A stretch of DNA of 64,000 nt, from contig NZ_CP014209.1 of the NCBI RefSeq assembly GCF_001636295.1, forward strand, positions 3,596,001-3,660,000, in the 5' to 3' direction. Shown here piece after piece: positions 17,599 to 26,813 of the stretch (its first letter is position 1; each line of letters starts with the position of its first letter). Source of the DNA: Isoptericola dokdonensis DS-3. GTDB lineage: Bacteria; Actinomycetota; Actinomycetes; Actinomycetales; Cellulomonadaceae. A program made the position numbers and the translations under genes. A model generated the notes under the pieces. It was not told the DNA's origin. It saw only the letters and a list, made by a program, of their open reading frames with translations, and did no database searches.

Positions 17599-19458
17599 AT
17601 GTCCGCCCCCGTAGTGGTCGCCGTCGTCGTGTCCTACAACCGGGCCGAGCTGCTCGGTGCCGCACTCGACGCCCTCGCCGACCAGAAGCGCCCTGTCGAC
17701 CGTGTCGTCGTCGTCGACAACGCGTCCACCGACGACGCCCTCCAGGTCGCGCGTACCCACCCCAGCGCCCCGCACGTGGTGGCGCTGGCTCGCAACACGG
17801 GCGGCGCCGGCGGTTTCGCCGTGGGGCTCGCGACGGGGGTCGCGGACCTCGGGGCGGACCTGGTCTGGCTGATGGACGACGACACGATCCCCACCCCGAC
17901 GGCGCTGGGCGAGCTGCTCGCCGCCCGCGACGCCTACGACGGCGAGGTCACGGCGCTGGCCAGCCGGGTCGTGTGGACCGACGGCTCGGACCACCCGATG
18001 AACACGCCGCGCCGGCACCCGCGCGCCACGGCCGCGGACGTCACGCGGGCCGACGCCGCGGGCGCGATGCCGGTGCGGTCGATGTCGTTCGTGTCGATGC
18101 TGATCGACGCCCGGGCCGTGCGCCGGTCGGGTCTGCCCGTCACCGACTACTTCATCTGGAACGACGACTTCGAGTACTCGACCCGCCTCCTACGGGACCG
18201 GGTCGGGCTGTACGTGCCGGGCTCCGTCGTCGAGCACCGCACGAAGAAGCTGGGCGCGACGGACGCCGACCCCGGACCGCGCTTCTACTACGAGGTGCGC
18301 AACAAGATCTGGATGTTCTCGCGCTCGCCCGCGCTGTCGTTCAGCGAGCGGGTGCTCTACGGCGGCTCCACGGTGCGCCGCTGGGTGCGCACCTTCGTCC
18401 GCTCGCAGGACCGCGGCACGCTGGCGAAGGCCGGCACCCGTGGCCTCTGGCACGGTCTGACCAAGCACCCCCGCCCCGACACGGAGGTCCTGTCGGGCGT
18501 CGGCCCCGCCGCCCTGACGGTCGCGCGCCTCGAGGCGGGCGCGGCGCTGCCGGCACCGGTGCACGTCAACCGGATCGCGGCGGCGCCGGGCCGGTTCGTC
18601 TCGGGCGAGCCGCTCACCGACCACCGGTTCTCCGTCCTGCTGCCGGTCTACCGCGGCGACGACGCGACCCACCTGGAGCGCGGGTTCCGCTCGGTGAGCG
18701 AGGACCAGACGCTGCGCCCGGACGAGATCGTCGTGGTGCGGGACGGCCCCGTCGGCGCGGAGATCGCGGCCGTGCTCGACCGGCTGGACCAGATCACGGA
18801 CGTGCCGGTGACGGTCGTGCGCCTGCCGCACAACCTGGGGCTGGCGCGCGCGCTGGAGGAGGGGCTCGCGGCGTGCCGCCACGAGATCGTCGCCCGCGCG
18901 GACGCCGACGACATCTCCCTGCCGGAGCGCTTCGCCACCCAGGTCCCGCTGGTGGCCTCGGGCTTCGACCTCGTCGGTTCGGCCATCTGCGAGTTCGAGG
19001 ACGACGAGGCCGAGCGCGGCATGGTGCGCGTCCCGCCGACGGGTGCCGCGATCGCCGAGTCGGCGCGGTTCCGCGACCCGTTCAACCACCCGTCGGTCGT
19101 GTACCGGCGGTCCGCCGTCGCGGCGGTGGGCGGGTACGAGCACCTCGACCTCATGGAGGACTACCTCCTGTTCGCCCGGATGATCGCCGCGGGCGCGCAC
19201 GCCGAGAACGTCACCGAACCGCTCGTGCTGTACCGGGTGGGCGCGGGAGCGTACGCCCGGCGCGGCGGGCGCCGCCTGCTCGCCTCCGAGCTCGCCCTGC
19301 AGCGCACCCTGCACTCCGAGGGCTTCGTCTCGACGCCGCAGATGGTGCGCAACGTCGTGGTGCGGGCCGGCTACCGGCTGGTCCCGCAGCGGCTGCGCCG
19401 GGCCGGCTACCAGTCCTTCACCCGCCGCCGCGGCGGCTACGTGCCCGACGACCTCTAG
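17599..19458 (+). CDS. GlfT1-like galactofuranosyltransferase fused to a second GT2 domain
   Basis: A 619-residue protein with two GT2 domains. The first (residues 1-about 300) resembles GlfT1/Rv3782, which adds the first galactofuranoses to the lipid-linked primer: VVVSYNRAELLGAAL, LMDDDTIPTP as metal site, and FIWNDDFEYSTRLL as the acceptor/base block. The second (about 340-619) is a different GT2: FSVLLPVYRGDDATHLERG, RADADDISLPERF as the DXD region, and YEHLDLMEDYLLFARM. The two could perform consecutive transfers. The start at 17599 is favoured over in-frame ATG 17590, which overlaps a -10 box. The gene lies 12 bp before glf. Confidence 0.82.
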   Translation: MSAPVVVAVVVSYNRAELLGAALDALADQKRPVDRVVVVDNASTDDALQVARTHPSAPHVVALARNTGGAGGFAVGLATGVADLGADLVWLMDDDTIPTPTALGELLAARDAYDGEVTALASRVVWTDGSDHPMNTPRRHPRATAADVTRADAAGAMPVRSMSFVSMLIDARAVRRSGLPVTDYFIWNDDFEYSTRLLRDRVGLYVPGSVVEHRTKKLGATDADPGPRFYYEVRNKIWMFSRSPALSFSERVLYGGSTVRRWVRTFVRSQDRGTLAKAGTRGLWHGLTKHPRPDTEVLSGVGPAALTVARLEAGAALPAPVHVNRIAAAPGRFVSGEPLTDHRFSVLLPVYRGDDATHLERGFRSVSEDQTLRPDEIVVVRDGPVGAEIAAVLDRLDQITDVPVTVVRLPHNLGLARALEEGLAACRHEIVARADADDISLPERFATQVPLVASGFDLVGSAICEFEDDEAERGMVRVPPTGAAIAESARFRDPFNHPSVVYRRSAVAAVGGYEHLDLMEDYLLFARMIAAGAHAENVTEPLVLYRVGAGAYARRGGRRLLASELALQRTLHSEGFVSTPQMVRNVVVRAGYRLVPQRLRRAGYQSFTRRRGGYVPDDL

Positions 19459-20610
<1,152 letters not shown>

Positions 20611-20616
20611 GCGCCC

Positions 20617-20631
20617 GCGGCCAGCGGCCGC
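20617..20631. terminator. Short GC hairpin between glf and manA
   Basis: GCGGCC, AGC loop, GGCCGC between convergent genes. Only six base pairs, so a weak bidirectional terminator at best. Confidence 0.3.
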
Positions 20632-20637
20632 AGGCGG

Positions 20638-21879
20638 TCAGGGCACCCAGGCGCAGACGAGGTGCCCGTCACCGGCGACGGTGGTCGCCCCGGCCGCGTG
20701 CGGCACCAGGCAGGACTCGCCGCGGCGCAGGTCGACCGACCCGGCCTCGGTCCGCACCTGTGCGGTGCCGTCGAGCGCGAGCACGATGCGCGGCCCGTCC
20801 GGGGCGAGGGCGGCGGGCTCGGCCGGGTCGAGGTCGAACGTGGTGAGCGCGAACTCCTCGACGGGCGCCCGGTAGGTCGTCACGAGGCTGTGCGTGCCGA
20901 CGACGGTCGCGTCCGGCCGCACGGGCGGGCGGGGGGCGAACGCGGCGCACTCGACGAGCGCGTCGGTGTCGACGTGCTTGGTGGTGAGCCCGGCGCGCAG
21001 CACGTTGTCGGACGACGCCATGATCTCCACGCCGAGGCCGGACAGGTAGGCGTGCACCTCCCCGGCGGGGACGTACATCGCCTCACCGGGCTCCAGGGAG
21101 ACCCGGTTGAGCAGCAGCGACACGATCGACCCGGGGTCGCCGGGGTGCTGCTCGGCGAGCTGGAGCAGCGTCGCGTCGGCGCGCTGCGACGGCGACGCCC
21201 CGGCGCGGGCGCGCACGCCGGCGACCGTCGCCTCGACGTCCGCCGCGCACCACGCGGAGCCGCGGGCGGCGACGAGCACCTCGAGCGCGGCGCGCAGGCC
21301 GACGGCGGAGCGCGTGCGGCCGAGCGCGTCGCGCACCTGCTCGACGAGCTTGCCGTCGAGCCCGTCGAGCAGCGTGAGGACGGCGCGCGGGCTGCGGAAC
21401 CCGGCGAGGCCCTCGAAGGGCGTGAGCGCGACGAGCATCTCCGGCTTGTGCTGCTCGTCGTGGAAGGAGCGGCCCGGGGCGTCCAGGGCCAGTCCGGCGC
21501 GGTTCTCCCGCTGGAACCCGGCACGGGCGGCGTGCGGGCGGGGGTGCACCTGCAGGGACAGGGCGCGGCGAGCCGCGAGGACCTTGAGCAGGTAGGGCAG
21601 GCGGGGGCCGAACCGGTCGGCGACGCGGCGGCCCAGCACGCCGTCGGGGTCCGCGGCGACGACGTCCGCGAGGGAGGTGCCGCCGGGCAGCCGGGACGGG
21701 GCGGACGGGTGCGCACCGAGCCACAGCTCGGCGGCGGGGCTGCCGTCCGACGGGATCCCGACGAGGTCCTGGATGGCCTCCAGCCCGCCCCAGTCGTAGT
21801 GCTGCACGGTGTTGTCGAGAAGGGCAGGGAGTGCCGCAGGTGCCGTATCGACATGTGATGTTCGGCGAGAGTTCATCAT
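20638..21879 (-). CDS. manA: Mannose-6-phosphate isomerase, class I
   Basis: A 413-residue type I phosphomannose isomerase. N-terminal LLDNTVQHYDWGG is the family opening. Zinc ligands are visible in LSLQVHPRPHAA, DEQHKPEML and PAGEVHAYLSGLGVEIMASS, followed by DNVLRAGLTTKHVD with the substrate arginine. It interconverts fructose-6-phosphate and mannose-6-phosphate, the branch point to mannose and, possibly here, to a mannose-derived nonulosonic acid. The start is uncertain: ATG 21879 and 21876 are adjacent and an upstream in-frame ATG at 21963 exists, but the family normally begins shortly before the VQHYDWG motif. manA is usually next to manB; a 12-kb glycan block separates them. Confidence 0.93.
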   Translation of the reverse strand: MMNSRRTSHVDTAPAALPALLDNTVQHYDWGGLEAIQDLVGIPSDGSPAAELWLGAHPSAPSRLPGGTSLADVVAADPDGVLGRRVADRFGPRLPYLLKVLAARRALSLQVHPRPHAARAGFQRENRAGLALDAPGRSFHDEQHKPEMLVALTPFEGLAGFRSPRAVLTLLDGLDGKLVEQVRDALGRTRSAVGLRAALEVLVAARGSAWCAADVEATVAGVRARAGASPSQRADATLLQLAEQHPGDPGSIVSLLLNRVSLEPGEAMYVPAGEVHAYLSGLGVEIMASSDNVLRAGLTTKHVDTDALVECAAFAPRPPVRPDATVVGTHSLVTTYRAPVEEFALTTFDLDPAEPAALAPDGPRIVLALDGTAQVRTEAGSVDLRRGESCLVPHAAGATTVAGDGHLVCAWVP

Positions 21880-21965
21880 CTCGACATCGACCTTCCCGAT
21901 GCTGGCGTGATTCGCCTCGGCGGTCGAATTCGACCGCTGTTCCACCGTGATCGTTCGGAGCACCT

Positions 21966-22739
21966 GTGCACGCCTTTCATTCTCTCGCCTACCTCGACGT
22001 CGAGAAGTCCGGCTCGACGTACGTGTCGCAGTTCCTGCGCGACTTCCTCGACGACGACGAGGTCGTGTTCCGCAAGCACGTCGAGGTCGAGGACCGTCTC
22101 CCCGCCGGTCGGCTGCACGTCATCTCCGTCCGTGACCCGCTCGACTCCTACCTGTCCCTGTACTCCTACGGTTGTCAGGGTAAGGGAGGGCTGTTCGGCA
22201 CGATGCGGAACGCGGGGGTGGAAAACCTGTACGACGGCACCGCGGACGGGTTCGACCGCTGGCTCGACGTCGTGCTGGACCCGGCCGGCGCGCACCGCCT
22301 CAACCCCGGGTCGTACGGGCGCAGCGGCGCCGCGCCGTACACCGGGCTGCTCTCGTTCCGCGTGGCCCGGCTGTCGGGCCCCCGGGCGCTGCGCTGGATC
22401 CGCCGCGTCCGCTCCGCCGACGAGTTCGTGGCGGCCTACCGCGAGCACCACGTCGTCGACGTGGTGCTGCACAACGAGACCCTGACGCAGGACCTCGTCG
22501 CCCTGGTGGGCCGCGACGACCTGGCGTGGCGGCCGGGACGGGAGGCGGCGCTCGCCGCCCTGGCGGCCCAGGACCGGCTCAACGCCAGCTCGCGGCTCGA
22601 CGCGGACGCCGGCTTCGCGGTCCCCGACGACGCGTGGGACCGGGTCGCGGCGCGGGAGCGGCTGCTCACCGAGGTGTTCGGCTACGGGGCTCACCGGACC
22701 TCCACCCGCTCCGCCAGCCAGGCGATGTCGGCGGTGTAG
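21966..22739 (+). CDS. Sulfotransferase-family protein
   Basis: A 257-residue protein starting with GTG 21966. The 5'-phosphosulfate-binding loop is EKSGSTYVSQFL at about residues 13-24, and the 3'-phosphate-binding strand/helix is VISVRDPLDSYLSLY at about 52-66, both typical of PAPS-dependent sulfotransferases. The acceptor cannot be inferred from sequence, but genes for PAPS synthesis and surface-glycan assembly lie in the same locus. It diverges from manA. Its last 49 bp overlap the end of the opposite-strand sulfotransferase gene at 22691, so the extreme C-terminus (from about AHRTSTRS) is encoded in antisense overlap. Confidence 0.75.
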   Translation: MHAFHSLAYLDVEKSGSTYVSQFLRDFLDDDEVVFRKHVEVEDRLPAGRLHVISVRDPLDSYLSLYSYGCQGKGGLFGTMRNAGVENLYDGTADGFDRWLDVVLDPAGAHRLNPGSYGRSGAAPYTGLLSFRVARLSGPRALRWIRRVRSADEFVAAYREHHVVDVVLHNETLTQDLVALVGRDDLAWRPGREAALAALAAQDRLNASSRLDADAGFAVPDDAWDRVAARERLLTEVFGYGAHRTSTRSASQAMSAV

Positions 22740-23653
22740 CGCTCGCCCAGCTCCGCGGCGGCGTCGTCGGCCAGGAACCTGGCCGGCGCGTCGTCGGCGG
22801 CGGGCCGGCGGCCCAGCGTCGCCACGGTGAACCGGTGCAGCGCCTCGCGCTCGGCGCGGTCGTCGAGCAGCGGGAGGGTGGCGAGGGCCAGGTCGGCCAT
22901 CCGCTGCGTGTAGCGGGTGTTGGGGCGGTGGTCCGCGTCGACCTGGACGGCGAGGTCGGGGACGCCGAGGCGCCCGACCGCGTCGAGGAGGATCTGGCGT
23001 ACCAGGGGCGTGTCCGTGGCGCGCGAGCGGTCGTAGTCGTAGACGGTGACGTTCTCCGCACCGAACGTGTCGACGAGCCGCTCCACGACGGGTCGCCACG
23101 ACAGCGAGCCCGCGACGCGGTCGGCGAGCGCCTCGAACGACGAGTGGTGGCCGTGCTTGAGCTGCTGCTGGTAGGCGGACTCCAGGAACGGCCCGTAGCT
23201 GCGCACGGTGAACTGGACGTGCCGGTCGGCGTGGGCCGTCGCGCGCGCGACGGCGTCGACGTTGGGCCCGAACCGGGGGTAGAGCTCGGCCGAGCCGGGC
23301 TGGAACGCGGCTCCCACGTTCGACTCGCACGAGTAGAACAGGCCGCGCAGCCGCAGGTCGTGCCACGGCGCCTCCAGGTACGCGGCGAGGCGCTCGTCGG
23401 CGCCGTCGCGGGACGTCTCGTACCAGCCGCCGAGCGCCTCGCGGACCTCCGGCTGGCTGGTGAGCGCGGCGAGCCCGGCGCCGGAGAGCTCGGCGGCGTG
23501 CTCCCGGCACCAGGCCTGCACGGCGGTGGTGCCGGTCTTCTGCGAGCCGAGGTGCAGCACGACGCGACGCTCCCGACGGTCCGGGAGCGGCATGCCGAGG
23601 GCACGGGCGGTGCGGGCGGCGAGGCGCCGCGGGGCGGTGGGACGGGAGCTCAT
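22691..23653 (-). CDS. Sulfotransferase-family protein
   Basis: A 320-residue protein starting at ATG 23653 within an ATGA overlap with the upstream gene. The PAPS 5'-phosphosulfate loop is LHLGSQKTGTTAVQAWC at about residue 32. The 3'-phosphate region is QFTVRSYGPFLESAYQQQL. GAENVTVYDYDRS and a C-terminal helical region follow. The arrangement is closely similar to the gene at 46874 (HIGLMKTGTTSLQ, LRSYGSLLPSVWQQ), so both belong to one subfamily. It is expected to sulfate a hydroxyl of a surface glycan or lipid in the cytoplasm. It is the downstream partner of a paralogue that has lost the PAPS motif. Confidence 0.75.
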   Translation of the reverse strand: MSSRPTAPRRLAARTARALGMPLPDRRERRVVLHLGSQKTGTTAVQAWCREHAAELSGAGLAALTSQPEVREALGGWYETSRDGADERLAAYLEAPWHDLRLRGLFYSCESNVGAAFQPGSAELYPRFGPNVDAVARATAHADRHVQFTVRSYGPFLESAYQQQLKHGHHSSFEALADRVAGSLSWRPVVERLVDTFGAENVTVYDYDRSRATDTPLVRQILLDAVGRLGVPDLAVQVDADHRPNTRYTQRMADLALATLPLLDDRAEREALHRFTVATLGRRPAADDAPARFLADDAAAELGERYTADIAWLAERVEVR

Positions 23654-24534
23654 CGGACCTCCACGAGATCGGTCAGCCGGGCGAGGTCGGCCGCGTCGCG
23701 TGCCGCGAGGTCGTCGGCCAGGGCGGCGGGCACCGGCCACGCCGGGGTGCCGCCGGCATCGATCTCCTCCTCGACGAAGCGGCGCATCGCGACGCGGTCC
23801 GCCTGCGAGCGCAGGTGCGGCAGGATCGCGAGCGCCACCTCGGTCTGCCGTCGGGACCAGTGCGCCGGGTCGGGCGGCGCCTCGAGGTCGGCGACCGGCA
23901 CGGGGGCGCCGAGCCCGCCGAGCAGCGCGGTGAGGACGTCGTGCGCGACGGCGGTCGTGGCGGCGGGGTCGCCCCCCGGGCGGGCGCGGGTGGCGTCGTG
24001 CACGACGACGCGGTCGGCGCCGAGCGCCCTGACGAGCCGCCGCACGACGGGCACCCACGACGGGTCGGTGACCGATGCCGCGAAGTCGTCGAACCGGACG
24101 AGGTGGCCGTTGCGCACGGCCTCGACCCACGCGAGGACGACGGTGCCGGCGTGGTCGCCGATGCTCACGTGGGCGCGCCAGGGGACGTCCCGCAGCGCCA
24201 CGGACAGGGCGGCGACACCCGCGCGGGCGTCGGCGTGCAGCGGCCCGCCGGTGTGCCGGTAGGCGGGCCCGAGGACGGCCGCGGAGGAGAACAGGGTGCG
24301 CGGCGCGGACACGAGGTGGTCGCGCAGCAGGTCCCGGCCGCGGTCGTACCGCCACTCGAGGCCGGGCACCGCCTTGCGCAGGGCCGCGTCCGAGGTCCGG
24401 GCGGTCACGCCGGCGGCGGTGAGCGGCGCGGGGTTCGCGTCGCACCAGCGGCGCACCGTCCGGCCGGTCGCCCGGTGGGCGGACAGGTGGACCGCGACGG
24501 CGCACGCGGTGCTGCGAGCGGTCGCAGTGGACAT
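23650..24534 (-). CDS. Sulfotransferase paralogue lacking the PAPS-binding loop
   Basis: A 294-residue protein starting at ATG 24534 with AAGGAG before it. It aligns by eye with its neighbour over the whole length: same N-terminal strand, same length of linker, GADRVVVHDATRA for GAENVTVYDYDRS, and both end in VEVR. The P-loop KTGTT is replaced by HRATGRT (VHLSAHRATGRTVRRWC), and the RSY motif of the 3'-phosphate site by GDH (SIGDHAGTVVLAWVE). It is therefore unlikely to bind PAPS in the standard way and may be a pseudo-enzyme partner, perhaps a structural or regulatory subunit of the enzyme encoded next to it. The ATGA overlap with that gene supports coupled synthesis. Confidence 0.6.
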   Translation of the reverse strand: MSTATARSTACAVAVHLSAHRATGRTVRRWCDANPAPLTAAGVTARTSDAALRKAVPGLEWRYDRGRDLLRDHLVSAPRTLFSSAAVLGPAYRHTGGPLHADARAGVAALSVALRDVPWRAHVSIGDHAGTVVLAWVEAVRNGHLVRFDDFAASVTDPSWVPVVRRLVRALGADRVVVHDATRARPGGDPAATTAVAHDVLTALLGGLGAPVPVADLEAPPDPAHWSRRQTEVALAILPHLRSQADRVAMRRFVEEEIDAGGTPAWPVPAALADDLAARDAADLARLTDLVEVR

Positions 24535-24717
24535 GGCGTCTCCTTGCTCGATCGGTTCGGCTCGGTCGAGACGTTAATGCACCGGCCCCCGCAGAAATGA
24601 CGTCCGTGTGGCCGGATTCTGCTGATCGGTGGCGAGGTCGACAAATGTTCATCGACGGTCCACACGATGTTCGGTGACAGTTATCGAGAAGTGGCCGATC
24701 TCGCCTCATGGGCCTCC

Positions 24718-24723
24718 TAGTCT
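24718..24723 (+). promoter_or_regulatory. -10 element TAGTCT of the nonulosonate gene
   Basis: TAGTCT ends 7 bp before ATG 24731. The AT-richer region 24620-24700 upstream holds a GATGTTCGGTGACAGTT word (24666-24682) nearly repeated at 21857-21873. Confidence 0.5.
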
Positions 24724-24730
24724 CGCCGCC

Positions 24731-26797
24731 ATGAACGAATCCGTGCTCGTCGTGGTGCCGGCCCGTGGGGGGTCCGTCGGCGTGCCGCTGAAGAACCTCC
24801 AGCAGGTCGGCGGCGGCTCGCTGGTCGCCCGCGCCGTCCGCTCCGCGCTCGCCGCGCCGTCGGTGACCGACGTCGTGGTGTCGACCGACCACGCCGAGAT
24901 CGCGGTCGAGGCCGAGCGGCACGGCGCCCGCGTCGTCCGACGCCCCGCCGATCTCGCCGGGGCGGCCGCCAGCTCCGAGTCCGCCGTGCTGCACGCCCTC
25001 GACGCGGTGGCCGCCGGGTCCGGCGCCGGCGACCCCGCCGTCACCGTGCTGCTCCAGGCCACCAGCCCGTTCGTCGACCCCGGCGACCTCGACGCCGCCG
25101 TCCGCCTCGTGCTGGACGGCACTCACGACGTGGTCGTCGCCGTCGCCCCCACCCACGACTTCCAGTGGCGGCTCGACGCCGACGGGCCGGTGCCGGTGGG
25201 CCACACGACCGACCACCGGCCGCGCCGTCAGGACCGTGCCCCGCACTTCCGCGAGACCGGCGCGTTCTACGTGATGCGCACCGCGGGCCTGCGCGAGCAC
25301 GGCACCCGCTTCTTCGGGTCGGTCGGCCTGCGTCCCGTCGCGGCCGAGTGGGCCGTCGAGATCGACGAGCCGCGCGACCTGTGGCTCGCCCGCACCCTGC
25401 TCGACCAGCCGGGCGGCACCGCCGTGGAGCAGATCGACGTGGACGCGCTCGTCACCGACTTCGACGGCGTCCACACCGACGACGCCGTGCACGTGGCCCA
25501 GGACGGCACGGAGTCGGTGCGCGTGCACCGCGGCGACGGCCTCGGCGTCGCCCGCCTGCGGGACGCCGGGCTGCCCCTGCTCATCTTGTCCAAGGAGCGC
25601 AACCCGGTCGTCACGGCGCGCGCCCGCAAGCTCGGCGTCGACGTCCTCCAGGGCGTCGACGACAAGGCCGGCGCCCTGCGCGACTGGCTCGCCGTGCGCC
25701 GGATCGACCCGGCGCGCGTCGCCTACGTCGGCAACGACGTCAACGACCTCCCCGCACTGCGCGTCGTCGGCTGGCCCGTGGCCGTCGCCGACGCCCATCC
25801 CGACGTCCTCGCCGCCGCGCGGGTCGTCACAGCAGCCCGCGGCGGCCACGGAGCCGTCCGCGAGGTCTGCGACCGCATCACCATCACCCATCGGAAGGAT
25901 CCCGCCATGACCGCCACCCCGACCGCCCCGAACCCGGTGCAGATCGGCGAGCACGTCGTCGGCGCCGGCGAGCCCGTCTACGTCATCGGTGAGATCGGCA
26001 TCAACCACAACGGTGACGTCGAGATCGCCAAGCAGCTGATCGACGTCGCCGTCGCGGCCGGCTGCCAGGCCGTGAAGTTCCAGAAGCGCACCCCGGAGAT
26101 CAGCACCCCCAAGGACCAGCGGGACAAGATCCGCCAGACACCCTGGGGCGAGATGACGTACCTGGAGTACAAGTACAAGGTCGAGTTCGAGCACGAGCAG
26201 TACTCCGAGATCGACCAGTACGCCAAGGCGCAGGGCATCCAGTGGTTCGCCTCCCCGTGGGACGTCCCCTCGGTGGCGTTCCTCGAGGAGTTCGGCGTGC
26301 CGACCCACAAGATCGCCTCGGCGTCCGTGACGGACACCGACCTGCTGCGTGCGCTGGCCGACACGGGCAAGCCGCTCATCCTGTCGACCGGCATGTCGAC
26401 CCTGGAGCAGATCGACGACGCCGTGGAGATCCTCGGCACCGACGGTCTCGTGCTGCTGCACGCCACCTCGACGTACCCGCTGCCCCCGGAGGAGGCGAAC
26501 CTCCGCACGATCTCGACCCTCCAGGAGCGCTACGGCGTGCCCGTCGGCTACTCGGGCCACGAGACCGGCCTGCAGATCTCGCTGGCGGCCGTCGCCCTCG
26601 GTGCCGTCGCCGTCGAGCGGCACATCACCCTCGACCGTGCCATGTGGGGCTCGGACCACGCCGCGTCGCTCGAGCCCAAGGGTCTGAGCAACCTGGTGCG
26701 CGACATCCGCATCCTGCAGGACGCGCTCGGCGACGGCGTGAAGAAGGTCATGCCGGGCGAGCTCGCCCCCATGTCCCGCCTGCGCCGCATCGGCTGA
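24731..26797 (+). CDS. Trifunctional nonulosonic-acid enzyme: CMP-sugar synthetase, KdsC-like phosphatase, NeuB-like synthase
   Basis: One uninterrupted frame of 688 residues. Residues 1-about 230 are a CMP-sialate cytidylyltransferase (VVPARGGSVGVPLKN, LLQATSPF, EIDEPRDLW). Residues about 237-385 are a KdsC-type HAD phosphatase with DFDGVHTDD, LSKERN and GNDVNDLPAL, so all acid residues are present. Residues about 393-688 are a NeuB-type PEP condensing synthase (GEIGINHNGD, AVKFQKR, GYSGHETG, ERHITLDRAMWGSDH). The NeuB part ends right after its TIM barrel; the usual SAF (antifreeze-like) domain is absent. Together the parts would make a nine-carbon sugar 9-phosphate, dephosphorylate it and activate it as CMP derivative. 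No NeuC or ManNAc kinase is in the window. A strong ribosome site at the NeuB junction may also allow free NeuB. Confidence 0.85.
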   Translation: MNESVLVVVPARGGSVGVPLKNLQQVGGGSLVARAVRSALAAPSVTDVVVSTDHAEIAVEAERHGARVVRRPADLAGAAASSESAVLHALDAVAAGSGAGDPAVTVLLQATSPFVDPGDLDAAVRLVLDGTHDVVVAVAPTHDFQWRLDADGPVPVGHTTDHRPRRQDRAPHFRETGAFYVMRTAGLREHGTRFFGSVGLRPVAAEWAVEIDEPRDLWLARTLLDQPGGTAVEQIDVDALVTDFDGVHTDDAVHVAQDGTESVRVHRGDGLGVARLRDAGLPLLILSKERNPVVTARARKLGVDVLQGVDDKAGALRDWLAVRRIDPARVAYVGNDVNDLPALRVVGWPVAVADAHPDVLAAARVVTAARGGHGAVREVCDRITITHRKDPAMTATPTAPNPVQIGEHVVGAGEPVYVIGEIGINHNGDVEIAKQLIDVAVAAGCQAVKFQKRTPEISTPKDQRDKIRQTPWGEMTYLEYKYKVEFEHEQYSEIDQYAKAQGIQWFASPWDVPSVAFLEEFGVPTHKIASASVTDTDLLRALADTGKPLILSTGMSTLEQIDDAVEILGTDGLVLLHATSTYPLPPEEANLRTISTLQERYGVPVGYSGHETGLQISLAAVALGAVAVERHITLDRAMWGSDHAASLEPKGLSNLVRDIRILQDALGDGVKKVMPGELAPMSRLRRIG
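25893..25909 (+). promoter_or_regulatory. Internal ribosome-binding site and ATG at the NeuB junction
   Basis: GGAAGGA (25893-25899) lies 7 bp before ATG 25907, in frame with the upstream part and with no stop codon between. It looks like the relic of a separate gene start and could still start a stand-alone NeuB-like protein of about 296 residues. Confidence 0.5.
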
Positions 26798-26813
26798 CGG
26801 GGACGCACGACGC

